Counted from the first letter of the stretch, positions 1 to 6,513 are shown. The stretch: 7,513 nt of DNA from Flavobacteriales bacterium (GCA_029262915.1 JAJCYN010000474.1:1-7513); one strand, 5' to 3'. The notes: generated by a model not told the origin, from the letters alone. Numbers and translations are program-made.

Positions 1-158
1 GGTCTTCTGCAACCTATGCAGCAATGGGTAATTTATATTTTGATTCTTTGGAATCCTTTCAAAATTCTTTTGGGCCACATACTGAACAAATAATGGGAGA
101 CATTCCTAACTACACTAATATTGAACCTATCATTCAAATTAGTGAAGTAATGATTTGA
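1..158 (+). CDS. EthD-family protein, C-terminal part (5' end outside window)
   Basis: The frame from base 3 stays open to a TGA at 156-158 and gives 51 residues. The segments AAMGNLYFDSLESFQ, FGPHTEQIMGDIPNYT and IEPIIQISEV match the C-terminal half of EthD-family small dimeric alpha/beta-barrel proteins, which are usually about 100 residues long. About half the protein is therefore missing at the left edge. The family was named from ethyl tert-butyl ether degradation, but most members have no known substrate, so no reaction is assigned. The gene runs towards the sulfur cluster, ends 13 bp before a shared terminator, and shows no functional link to it. The family call rests on recognised residue patterns only. 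Confidence 0.75.
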   Translation, partial: SSATYAAMGNLYFDSLESFQNSFGPHTEQIMGDIPNYTNIEPIIQISEVMI

Positions 159-171
159 TGAAATATATAAT

Positions 172-201
172 GCGAATAAAGTGCATATGCGCTTTATTCG
201 T
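172..201. terminator. Bidirectional hairpin terminator between convergent genes
   Basis: The arms 172-184 and 189-201 form a 13-bp stem, with 11 Watson-Crick and 2 G-T pairs, around the loop ATAT. The stem lies between the TGA of the EthD-family gene (158) and the TAA of metZ (203-205), which converge here. Each side is followed by an AT-rich stretch: GTTATTTC on the plus strand and ATTATATATTTC on the minus strand. The uridine tracts are imperfect, but position and stem strength fit an intrinsic terminator shared by both genes. Confidence 0.75.
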
Positions 202-202
202 G

Positions 203-1369
203 TTATTTCATCGCCTGTTCAATATCATTAATAATATCATCAATGTGTTCTAAACCTGTTGAAATACGAATTAAACCGGGCAAAATACCTGTTTCTAATC
301 GTTCTTCTTCTGTTAATTTAGAGTGAGTTGTTGATGCCGGATGAGTAGCAATGGTTCTGGTATCTCCTAAATTGGCAGTTAATGAAATCAGCTTTAATTT
401 ATCTAAAAATTCACGCCCCTTTTCTACTCCACCTTTTATCACAAAAGTGACTATTCCTCCACCCAGTTTCATTTGCTTTTTGGCAACTTCATATTGTGGG
501 TGAGAAGGAAGGAAAGGATATTTCACCAATTCCACCTGGTTATTTTTTTCTAACCATTCAGCTAATTTTAATGCATTTTCAGAATGCTTTTCCATACGAA
601 TTGCTAAAGTCTCTAAACTCTTAGAAATTGTCCAAGCATTAAAAGGAGAAAGTGCTGGTCCAGAATGGCGAGCGAACAATTTTATCTCAGCTATTAATTC
701 TTTTTTACCTACAATTAGTCCACCCAAAACTCTTCCTTGCCCATCTAAATATTTAGTAGCTGAATGGATCACCAAATCTGCTCCATATTTTATAGGCTGT
801 TGGATATAGGGGGTTGCAAAACAATTATCCACCACCAATAATACCTTGTATTTCTTAGCTAATTTCCCCAACCATTCTAAATCAATAATATCTACTGCAG
901 GGTTGGTTGGTGTTTCTATGTAAATAATTTTGGTATTGGGTAAAATTGCTTCTTCCCATTTTTGAGTTTCATTTACATCTACATAAGAATGGGTAATTCC
1001 CCATTTGGGTAACAATTTTGTCAATACCGAGTTAGTAGAACCAAATACGGAACGACAAGCAACTATATGATCACCGCTTGCTAATAAAGCTGCAAAAGTG
1101 GTAAAGACAGCCGCCATTCCCGTGGCTGTTGCCCAGCCAGCTTCTGCTCCTTCTAGTAAATTAATTTTATCTATTAATTCCGTAGTGTTCGGATTTGAAA
1201 ATCGACTGTAAATATTTCCTTCCACTTCATCAGAAAACATTGCTCTCATCTGTTCGGCATCGTTAAACACATAACTAGATGTTAGGTGCAATGGTGTTGA
1301 ATGTTCATTGTATTGTGAACGTTCTGATTGTGTTCTAATGGCTAATGTTTCAAATTTTGTTGTTTTCAT
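203..1369 (-). CDS. metZ: O-acylhomoserine sulfhydrylase (MetZ type, PLP-dependent)
   Basis: This 388-residue protein is a full-length Cys/Met-metabolism PLP enzyme. It is expected to condense O-succinyl- or O-acetylhomoserine with sulfide to give homocysteine in the cytosol. Visible landmarks are YSR at 54-56 (phosphate contact from the neighbouring subunit), the IETPTNP segment at 151-157, VVDNCFATP at 179-187 with the pyridine-nitrogen Asp181, and SATKYLDGQGR at 203-213 with the Schiff-base Lys206. NLGDTRTIATHPASTTHS (333-350) and IRISTGLE (367-374) carry the carboxylate-binding region. DGQGR after the lysine is typical of MetZ rather than of cystathionine synthases or lyases. The sequence does not settle whether the substrate is acetyl- or succinylhomoserine. 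It is the last gene of the cluster and uses the sulfide made by the upstream genes. The ATG follows an A-rich leader. Confidence 0.9.
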   Translation of the reverse strand: MKTTKFETLAIRTQSERSQYNEHSTPLHLTSSYVFNDAEQMRAMFSDEVEGNIYSRFSNPNTTELIDKINLLEGAEAGWATATGMAAVFTTFAALLASGDHIVACRSVFGSTNSVLTKLLPKWGITHSYVDVNETQKWEEAILPNTKIIYIETPTNPAVDIIDLEWLGKLAKKYKVLLVVDNCFATPYIQQPIKYGADLVIHSATKYLDGQGRVLGGLIVGKKELIAEIKLFARHSGPALSPFNAWTISKSLETLAIRMEKHSENALKLAEWLEKNNQVELVKYPFLPSHPQYEVAKKQMKLGGGIVTFVIKGGVEKGREFLDKLKLISLTANLGDTRTIATHPASTTHSKLTEEERLETGILPGLIRISTGLEHIDDIINDIEQAMK

Positions 1370-1389
1370 CTGTTTTATTTTTTCTACGA

Positions 1390-1431
1390 TTTGTCATACT
1401 GATTCCGATAGTTATCGGAATGTCAAAGTAT
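1390..1431 (+). repeat. 42-bp inverted repeat, left copy flanking the osmC-like gene
   Basis: This stretch is the reverse complement of 2018-2059 with one mismatch, including a 35-bp perfect stretch (1390-1424 against 2025-2059). Its core, ATTCCGATAGTTATCGGAAT (1402-1421), is itself a perfect 9-bp inverted repeat and can fold as an 8-bp stem with a 4-nt loop. It forms the left end of the larger repeat at 1392-1516. Confidence 0.9.
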
Positions 1432-1516
1432 ATTTTTATAATTAAAAAGATTCTTCATTGCGTTTTGTATAACTCTTCGACAAGCTCAGAGTGACAAAAC
1501 TTTATTCAGAATGACA
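1392..1516. repeat. MITE/REP-like element filling the metZ-osmC gap
   Basis: The 125-bp element is bounded by TGTCATACTGA (1392-1402) and TCAGAATGACA (1506-1516), which are inverted repeats matching at 10 of 11 bases. It holds the hairpin at 1402-1421 and the segment CTTCGACAAGCTCAGAGTGA (1475-1494), a sequence type I recall as common in Bacteroidota intergenic DNA. Read on the minus strand it starts TGTCATTCTGAATAAA, identical over 16 bases to the start of the element at 6514, and both share a later AATGAAGA(A/G)TCT block. It ends 8 bp from the osmC-like stop codon and 22 bp before the metZ start. No ORF or clear target duplication is seen. Confidence 0.8.
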
Positions 1517-1524
1517 TTAATATG

Positions 1525-1938
1525 TTATTTTATCACATAGGTATTAGTAATCTTTATTTCCTTATTTAAACTCAATGCAACTGAACAATATTTAGTTAGT
1601 GTCAATTCAATGGCTCGTTCTACTTTAGCTGCATCTAAATTTCCCCACAGGTTAAAATGAAGGTGAATGCTCTCGAATGCTTTTGAAACATCTGTTGTTC
1701 TAACTGCACTCACCTCCACTTTATAATCTACCAATTCTTGCTTCTGTTTTTTTAGAATTAATCCTAAATCGATGCTTGCACAACCACCTAAACCCATTAA
1801 CAGCAATTCCATAGGACGAGCACCTTTATTCTCTCCTCCTATTTCTGGAGAACCATCAATATTAATAACAATCTTATTTTCGTTTGTTGCCTCATAATGG
1901 AAGGCTTTGTTCTTTCTTTTTAAATTTACTTTCATCAT
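1525..1938 (-). CDS. OsmC-family protein (YhfA-like, predicted thiol peroxidase fold)
   Basis: This 137-residue cytosolic protein has the OsmC/Ohr layout. ARPMELLLMGLGGCASIDL (40-58) contains the conserved Glu44 and first cysteine Cys53, and the second cysteine, Cys118, lies in LTKYCSVALSLN. Characterised OsmC and Ohr proteins use such a cysteine pair to reduce organic peroxides, and the short form with GGENKGARP before the first helix is closer to the YhfA-like subgroup, whose physiological substrate is uncertain. It sits between cysH and metZ in the same direction, so a role linked to sulfide, persulfide or oxidant handling is possible but inferred. The start could be either of two adjacent ATG codons (MM), with an A-rich leader before both. 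Repeat elements flank the gene on both sides. Confidence 0.88.
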   Translation of the reverse strand: MMKVNLKRKNKAFHYEATNENKIVINIDGSPEIGGENKGARPMELLLMGLGGCASIDLGLILKKQKQELVDYKVEVSAVRTTDVSKAFESIHLHFNLWGNLDAAKVERAIELTLTKYCSVALSLNKEIKITNTYVIK

Positions 1939-1951
1939 TTTTTATTTTATT

Positions 1952-2078
1952 CGTCATTGCGAAAGAGGCACGAACGAAGCAATCTCATTAATAAGATTGC
2001 TTCACTTTATTTTTTAGATACTTCGACATTCCGATAACTATCGGAATCAGTATGACAAAAATAAAATTCGCAATGACG
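1952..2078. repeat. MITE/REP-like element filling the osmC-cysH gap
   Basis: The 127-bp element has perfect 12-bp terminal inverted repeats, CGTCATTGCGAA (1952-1963) and TTCGCAATGACG (2067-2078). Inside are two hairpins: GAAGCAATCT/AGATTGCTTC (1976-1985 with 1994-2003, 8-nt loop) and ATTCCGAT/ATCGGAAT (2028-2035 with 2040-2047). The left part, CGTCATTGCG followed by ACGAAGCAATCTCAT, is the same repeat type that encodes the end of the methyltransferase gene at 3478-3508. It begins 6 bp after the cysH stop and ends 13 bp before the osmC-like start. Confidence 0.85.
2018..2059 (-). repeat. 42-bp inverted repeat, right copy flanking the osmC-like gene
   Basis: This is the inverted partner of 1390-1431, with 41 of 42 positions matching. 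It lies inside the element at 1952-2078, whereas the left copy lies at the end of a different element. The same block is therefore embedded in two otherwise different repeats, in opposite orientation, about 590 bp apart. Confidence 0.9.
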
Positions 2079-2084
2079 TGTTCA

Positions 2085-2771
2085 TTACAAATGCAATCCA
2101 CATTCTGTTTTTGGATTGTTATTCAATCTTCCTTCTCTTCCTTTACCAGGAACTGTACAATGTTTACAGCCAATGGAAAAATACCCTTTCGCCACTAATG
2201 GGTGGAATGGTAATTCATTTTCTTTGATGTAATTTTCTCTTTCTTCTTTGGTTACATCCAATAAAGGATAAAATTTTAAAATCCCTCCTCGTTCTTCAAA
2301 AATATCCAATGAAGCTCTGTGGTCACTTTGCCATTCCATTAAACCAGAAACCCAAACGGTAAACCTTTCTTTGATTAAATGCAAAGGTTTTACCTTATTG
2401 ATTGAACAACATAGGTTAGGGTCCTTTTTCCAGGTTTCATCAGAGGTGGTAAAATCGTGTTGCCACTTTTCTGCACCAATATCTTCTACATTTAAACCAT
2501 ATAAATCAGTCAATTGCTTTTTATAAGCCAACGTTTCATCGAAATGATAGCCTGTATTAATAAAGTATATTTTTTGTACCTGATTTTCTTTTGAAAATAC
2601 CCTTAGCAAAAATGCTGATGTTGCTGCAAAAGAAGAAGTTAACATCACTTCATTTGCTGCAAAATCTTTATATAATTCTGCAATCCGTTGTGTAACACTC
2701 AACTGATTGTATTTTACATTTAACTGTTTTACTTCTTCTGGCGTAAATGTCCTTTTTACTAGTTGTTCCAT
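2085..2771 (-). CDS. cysH: Adenylyl-sulfate (APS) reductase, [4Fe-4S] CysH type
   Basis: This 228-residue enzyme reduces activated sulfate to sulfite and AMP using thioredoxin. The motifs point to APS rather than PAPS as substrate: a Cys-Cys pair (121-122, in CCSINKVKPL) and CKHC (202-205) are the iron-sulfur ligands seen in APS reductases, and the C-terminal ECGLH (223-227) carries the nucleophile Cys224. LTSSFAATSAF (44-54) is the nucleotide-binding segment, followed by FINTGYHFDET (70-80) and VSGLMEWQSDHR (141-152). Automatic annotation often calls such proteins phosphoadenylyl-sulfate reductase; classical PAPS reductases lack the four cluster cysteines. The start codon lies one base after the stop of the upstream ferrochelatase gene, so translation is probably coupled. 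The protein is full length, and its natural C-terminus is not altered by the repeat that starts 6 bp downstream. Confidence 0.93.
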   Translation of the reverse strand: MEQLVKRTFTPEEVKQLNVKYNQLSVTQRIAELYKDFAANEVMLTSSFAATSAFLLRVFSKENQVQKIYFINTGYHFDETLAYKKQLTDLYGLNVEDIGAEKWQHDFTTSDETWKKDPNLCCSINKVKPLHLIKERFTVWVSGLMEWQSDHRASLDIFEERGGILKFYPLLDVTKEERENYIKENELPFHPLVAKGYFSIGCKHCTVPGKGREGRLNNNPKTECGLHL

Positions 2772-2772
2772 T

Positions 2773-3408
2773 TCAATTTAAATTAATGTTGTGCAAGATT
2801 GAGTTTTTTTTTAATTTTTCACAATGCTTAAGGTCATTAGATAACACTGTTGTTATAGAATTTAATGATTTAACTTTAGTCGTTAAATTTCCTTTCAAAT
2901 GTGCCCTAATTTGAAATAATAACTCTGCTGTTCGTTCTACCTCATCAGGAATTACTTCTTCGAGAACATCTCGCAAACGTTTTGCTAATGTTGGGGAAGC
3001 TCCATTACTTGACACAGCAATTTTTATTGCTCCTTTTTTCATTACTGCCCCAGTGTAAAAATCACACAGTTTTGGATTATCAACAACATTGGTTAAAATA
3101 TTTTTAGTATTTGCTAACTGCAATATTTCAGCATTTAAAGCTGAATTATTAGTTGCAACTATAGCAATTTTAATTCCTTTCAAGTCTTCTTCCTTAAAAC
3201 TTCGTTCAGCAATTTGGATCCTGCTATTTTCTATTGCCAATCGAATAATTTCTGGATGAAATTCTTTTGATACTACTTTAATTTTTGCTTCCGGACTTTG
3301 TCTTAAAATAAATTTCACTTTTTCTAAGCCTACATTCCCCCCACCAACAATAAGCATTTGAATTTCATCTAGTTTTAAGAAAATTGGATATAGATTATTT
3401 GTTTTCAT
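2773..3408 (-). CDS. Precorrin-2 dehydrogenase / sirohydrochlorin ferrochelatase (Met8/CysG N-terminal type)
   Basis: This 211-residue protein carries out the last two steps of siroheme synthesis: NAD-dependent oxidation of precorrin-2 and insertion of iron. The Rossmann glycine motif IVGGGNVGLEK (20-30) opens the protein. NVVDNPKLCDFYTGA (107-121) contains Asp110, the residue corresponding to the catalytic aspartate of yeast Met8 and the CysG N-terminal domain, and SSNGASPTLAKRLRD (133-147) is the conserved serine/arginine segment. The C-terminal third is the helical dimerisation part of the family. Siroheme is the cofactor of the sulfite reductase in this cluster, and the methyltransferase supplying precorrin-2 is the next gene upstream, so the function fits the context well. 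Its TGA is separated from the cysH ATG by a single A. The ATG follows a leader of mostly A, as usual in Bacteroidota. Confidence 0.92.
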   Translation of the reverse strand: MKTNNLYPIFLKLDEIQMLIVGGGNVGLEKVKFILRQSPEAKIKVVSKEFHPEIIRLAIENSRIQIAERSFKEEDLKGIKIAIVATNNSALNAEILQLANTKNILTNVVDNPKLCDFYTGAVMKKGAIKIAVSSNGASPTLAKRLRDVLEEVIPDEVERTAELLFQIRAHLKGNLTTKVKSLNSITTVLSNDLKHCEKLKKNSILHNINLN

Positions 3409-3431
3409 AATTTTTTGTTTTTTCTGTTTTT

Positions 3432-3508
3432 CGTCATTTCGAACTATTTTGCTTAGGAAAAATAGTTCGAAGTCTTGTTATGAGATTGCTTCGTTCCTCG
3501 CAATGACG
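3432..3508. repeat. Short MITE/REP-like element overlapping the 3' end of the methyltransferase gene
   Basis: The 77-bp element is bounded by CGTCATTTCGA (3432-3442) and TCGCAATGACG (3498-3508), which match at 10 of 11 bases as inverted repeats. The left half folds into a perfect 13-bp hairpin, TTCGAACTATTTT (3438-3450) with AAAATAGTTCGAA (3459-3471), around an 8-nt loop. The right 31 bp (3478-3508) are translated as the last nine residues and stop of the upstream methyltransferase. After the hairpin the minus strand is A-rich, not U-rich, so it does not look like an intrinsic terminator. The element ends 23 bp before the next start codon. Confidence 0.85.
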
Positions 3509-4269
3509 TATTCATTAATAAACTCTGGTTGTGTTGCGACCACCTCTCCAATTACAATAATTGCAGGAGTTCCCACTTTACTTTCTTTAGCAATTTTTGA
3601 AATCGAATTAATATTACCAAAAACCGTTTTACTACTTCTTAATGAACCATTTTGGATAATTGCAATTGGTAATTCTCCTCTTCCATTTTGTTGATATAAG
3701 CGAACAATTTCACCTAATTTCCCCACTCCCATTAATACAACAATTGTAGCATCTGATTTTACTGCCTGCTGAATATCTTTAGACAATTTTCCTTTTTTGT
3801 TCGTTGCTGTTAACACCCAAAAACTCTCACTAATTCCTCTTTTAGTTAATGGAATATTTGATAATGCTGGTACTGCAATTGCGCTTGTAATTCCAGGAAT
3901 TACTTCCACATCAATTCCAAAGGAAGAAACAAAATCATATTCTTCGTGACCCCTCCCAAAAATATAAGGATCACCTCCTTTTAACCGTACTACAGCTCCA
4001 TAATTATACGCATAATCAACTATCAATTGATTAATCTCTTCTTGAGAATAGCTGTGATTTGCTGCTCTTTTTCCAACATAAACCAATTTGGCATTTGAAG
4101 ATGCATATTCTAAAATTTCCCGTCCTATCAACGCATCATACAAAATTGCCTTCGCATTTTTTATTGCCTTGTAAGCTTTTATGGTTAATAAATCTGCATC
4201 GCCAGGACCAGCTCCAACTATTTTTACAGTTGGAGTTGGTTTATTTATTTTGTTATTATTTGTTTTCAT
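3478..4269 (-). CDS. cobA: Uroporphyrinogen-III C-methyltransferase (SUMT)
   Basis: This 263-residue enzyme transfers two methyl groups from S-adenosylmethionine to uroporphyrinogen III to form precorrin-2, the siroheme precursor. The standard motifs are in order: VGAGPGDADLLT (18-29), VGKR (65-68), RLKGGDPYIFGRG (95-107), VIPGITSA (123-130), PLTKRG (140-145) and VVLMG (177-181). It is a stand-alone SUMT; the CysG N-terminal activity is the separate next gene. The only vitamin-B12 link is shared chemistry, and the context points to siroheme. The final nine residues, VIARNEAIS, and the stop are encoded by a repeat element (3478-3508), so the ancestral C-terminus probably lay near residue 254. 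This tail lies beyond the catalytic fold and is unlikely to matter for activity. The N-terminus has about 15 extra polar residues before the first strand. Confidence 0.93.
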   Translation of the reverse strand: MKTNNNKINKPTPTVKIVGAGPGDADLLTIKAYKAIKNAKAILYDALIGREILEYASSNAKLVYVGKRAANHSYSQEEINQLIVDYAYNYGAVVRLKGGDPYIFGRGHEEYDFVSSFGIDVEVIPGITSAIAVPALSNIPLTKRGISESFWVLTATNKKGKLSKDIQQAVKSDATIVVLMGVGKLGEIVRLYQQNGRGELPIAIIQNGSLRSSKTVFGNINSISKIAKESKVGTPAIIVIGEVVATQPEFINEYVIARNEAIS

Positions 4270-4281
4270 TTTTTAACATTT

Positions 4282-4427
4282 TGTCATACCAACTTCTTCG
4301 AGTTCCTCAGAATAAACTCCGAGAAGGTATCTTGTTACTTTATAGTTCTTATTTCAAAAGATTCCTCTGTTTCGTTCCAGTTGTTATCTTTTAGATAGCC
4401 AACTCAGGAACTTCAATCGGAATGACA
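4282..4427. repeat. MITE/REP-like element overlapping the 3' end of the sulfite reductase gene
   Basis: The element spans 146 bp between TGTCAT (4282-4287) and ATGACA (4422-4427). The left part folds into an imperfect hairpin, with arms 4293-4304 and 4315-4326 pairing at 10 of 12 positions. The block 4335-4371 is a direct repeat of 6581-6617 with 35 of 37 positions identical, and the right end TTCAATCGGAATGACAT is identical to that of the element at 6514-6656, so these are two copies of one element in the same orientation with diverged left halves. The minus-strand reading supplies the last 11 codons and the stop of the sulfite reductase. It ends 12 bp before the methyltransferase start. Confidence 0.82.
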
Positions 4428-6499
4428 TTTTGGTTAATAATCCCTTTAATTACCCCATAAACTTCTAATGCATCTGTAAAATATTGTTGAGCAAATTGTT
4501 TTTGAGGCAATTCAGTTTTTATGTCCAACACCAATTCTTTAAATGTTTTTTTGATTTGAACATTATCTCTAATTAGCATTTCATTGGTATCATTAATCAC
4601 TGAATTTTGACTGTTATAATTATAACCTTTACTCAGTAACAATAATTTAGCACTGTGCACAAACACATTGTAAGAATGATAAACTGAATCTGAATACCTT
4701 TTCAATACTAATGTTTCTTTAGCCAATTCAATTTTCTCATCAATCTCATATTGTATTGTTTGAGCTAAATCAATAGTAACTCCAGCACATTCTCCAACTC
4801 CAATATTCATCGAAAATTTTTCCTTTTGTCCCCAATCTAAATATTCATTTTCCTGAATTGGTTCGTTTGCCAAACCTTTCAATAAATCATAGAAATAATG
4901 ATTTCTTTTACTATTGTAATATTCATTGAACAATAACTGTTTTCCATTCGTTTTGTAATCTTTCAGAATAATGTCAACTGCTTTCACAGCTCTTTTTGAA
5001 GGAAGCTTAATTACTTTCTCTGAAATAATACCACCTCCATTTCCTAAAATTCCACCTCCCAATAGTAACTGAACTGCTGGAACCAATTTATTTTCATCTT
5101 TAATTGTGCTCCCGTGAAATCCAATATTTGCAATTGAGTGTTGCCCACAAGCATTAAAACATCCGCTTATTTTTATTTTAATGTCTTTATTAAAAACAAG
5201 TTCTTTATGGTTTGTTTCAATAAAAGTTTCCAATTCTTTTGCTAAGCTGGTACTGTTAGAAATTCCCAAATTACACGTATCTGTTCCTGGGCAAGCTGTA
5301 ATATCTGCAACACTATCAAACCCTGAATTGGTTAAATCCAATTTCTTCAATTCCTCGTACAAATAAGGCAAAGAATCTTTTCGAACATATTTTAAAATCA
5401 AGCCTTGATTAATGGTTACTCTAAATTCACCTGAAGAGAAATAGTCAGCTATCTTGGCTAATTTCCGTGCAACTTTAGAACTGATGTTCCCATTGGTAAT
5501 TTTCAACTGTATCGTATAAAAACCTTCTTGTCTTTGATGATATACATTCGTTTTGAACCAAGTTAAATAATCATCTAAATCAATTACATTGATTATGGGG
5601 GCAACTCTAACAGACCTTAATGTTGGTTCTATCACCTCCTCAATTTTAACGCTAGTTTTCTCCACAACAACTAACTCTTCTTCTATTAAGCTCAACAACT
5701 TTTCAATTCCAATACCATCAATCAAATATTTTAACCGTGCTTTATTTCTTTTCTGTCTTTCTCCATATCGGTCAAAAACTCGAAGGACAGCAATTGTATA
5801 AGCGAAAATTTCTTCTACTGGAATAAATTCTTTTGCCACTTTTGCCAAAAATGGTTTTACACCTAATCCTCCACCAATTAGTAATTTAAATCCTTTTTTA
5901 TCATTTTTAATTTTTGGAATAAACCCTAAATCATTTAAAAATGCATAAGCAGAGTCTTCTTCACTTGATGAAAAAGCAATTTTTATTTTTCGTCCCAAAT
6001 CCTGGTTAACAGGATTTCTTAGCAAATAGGTAAACATTGCCTTTGCATAAGGTGTTACATCGAAGGGTTCTTTTAGGTCAATTCCTGCATAAGCTGATGC
6101 TGTAATATTTCGTACTGTATTGCCACACGCTTCTCGTAAGGTAATTTCATCTTGTTCTAATTCTGTCCATAGTTCAGGTGTTTTATCTAAACTTACATAG
6201 AGAATTTGAACATCTTGTCGTGTTGTTAAGTGTAAGTTCCCATTGGAATATTTATCTGAAACTTCAGCAATTCTGACCAATTGATTGGTTAATAATTTGC
6301 CATAAGGTAATTTTATTCGAATCATTTGAACACCCAACTGTCGTTGCCCATAAACTCCTCTCGCTAAACGCAAAGCTTTAAATTTATCTTCAGGTAATTC
6401 TCCTGTTTTGTATTCGTAAATTTTTTGTCCCAACTCCAAAATGTCTCTTTCAACTTCTGGTTTTAGTATATTTTCTGTTTCTGTTCTAAAACTTTGCAT
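4391..6499 (-). CDS. Siroheme-[4Fe-4S] sulfite reductase with C-terminal HEPN-like domain
   Basis: This 702-residue cytosolic enzyme is predicted to reduce sulfite to sulfide with six electrons, probably from ferredoxin because no flavoprotein subunit is nearby. It has two ferredoxin-like/siroheme half-repeats, about 50-260 and 310-500. LTTRQD (Arg94), GNTVRN (Arg130) and RKIK (Lys171, Lys173) match the anion-binding Arg/Lys set of sulfite reductases; the Lys-x-Lys pair favours sulfite over nitrite. Cluster and siroheme ligands are Cys403 and Cys409 (TACPGTDTC) and Cys447 and Cys451 (GCFNAC). Residues about 575-690 form an added helical domain of HEPN type, including YNVFVHSAKLLLL (610-622). 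The flanking siroheme genes support the assignment. The last 11 residues, VIPIEVPELAI, come from a repeat element, so the ancestral end was probably near 691. Nitrite reductase is the less likely alternative. Confidence 0.9.
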   Translation of the reverse strand: MQSFRTETENILKPEVERDILELGQKIYEYKTGELPEDKFKALRLARGVYGQRQLGVQMIRIKLPYGKLLTNQLVRIAEVSDKYSNGNLHLTTRQDVQILYVSLDKTPELWTELEQDEITLREACGNTVRNITASAYAGIDLKEPFDVTPYAKAMFTYLLRNPVNQDLGRKIKIAFSSSEEDSAYAFLNDLGFIPKIKNDKKGFKLLIGGGLGVKPFLAKVAKEFIPVEEIFAYTIAVLRVFDRYGERQKRNKARLKYLIDGIGIEKLLSLIEEELVVVEKTSVKIEEVIEPTLRSVRVAPIINVIDLDDYLTWFKTNVYHQRQEGFYTIQLKITNGNISSKVARKLAKIADYFSSGEFRVTINQGLILKYVRKDSLPYLYEELKKLDLTNSGFDSVADITACPGTDTCNLGISNSTSLAKELETFIETNHKELVFNKDIKIKISGCFNACGQHSIANIGFHGSTIKDENKLVPAVQLLLGGGILGNGGGIISEKVIKLPSKRAVKAVDIILKDYKTNGKQLLFNEYYNSKRNHYFYDLLKGLANEPIQENEYLDWGQKEKFSMNIGVGECAGVTIDLAQTIQYEIDEKIELAKETLVLKRYSDSVYHSYNVFVHSAKLLLLSKGYNYNSQNSVINDTNEMLIRDNVQIKKTFKELVLDIKTELPQKQFAQQYFTDALEVYGVIKGIINQNVIPIEVPELAI

Positions 6500-6513
6500 A
6501 ATCCTTTATTTTT

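Noticed and set aside
1952..2078. CRISPR-like or transposon interpretation of the repeats
   Set aside because: There is no regular spacer pattern and no transposase; the units are dispersed, in both orientations and of different lengths.
2056..2091. Possible Bacteroidota promoter upstream of the osmC-like gene (TATTTTTG at 2056-2063 and TTTG at 2088-2091, minus strand)
   Set aside because: The spacing between boxes (24 bases) is longer than the usual 19-21, the upstream box lies within the end of cysH, and such AT-rich words are common here.
3438..3471. Strong 13-bp hairpin as an internal terminator before the ferrochelatase gene
   Set aside because: The minus strand after the stem is A-rich rather than U-rich, so intrinsic termination is not supported; it is better treated as part of the repeat.
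3449..3694. Plus-strand ORF of 81 codons opposite the methyltransferase gene
   Set aside because: It lies antisense to a well-supported SUMT gene, and its first part is only the repeat element read on the other strand; no recognisable domain.
4059..4394. Plus-strand ORF of 111 codons across the SUMT start and the repeat
   Set aside because: It overlaps the conserved N-terminus of SUMT and the repeat, and its composition (many Leu, Phe, His) is typical of an antisense shadow.
4276..4432. ACATTTTG direct repeats at both ends of the element (4276-4283 and 4425-4432) as a target-site duplication
   Set aside because: The copies run into the terminal inverted repeat itself, and no comparable duplication flanks the other elements.
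5181..5801. Two short plus-strand ORFs inside the sulfite reductase gene
   Set aside because: Both are fully antisense to conserved reductase sequence, including the cluster-binding cysteine region for the first.
6502..6507. Shine-Dalgarno-like AAAGGA before the sulfite reductase start
   Set aside because: Only two bases separate it from the ATG, too close for normal use; the other genes show only A-rich leaders.
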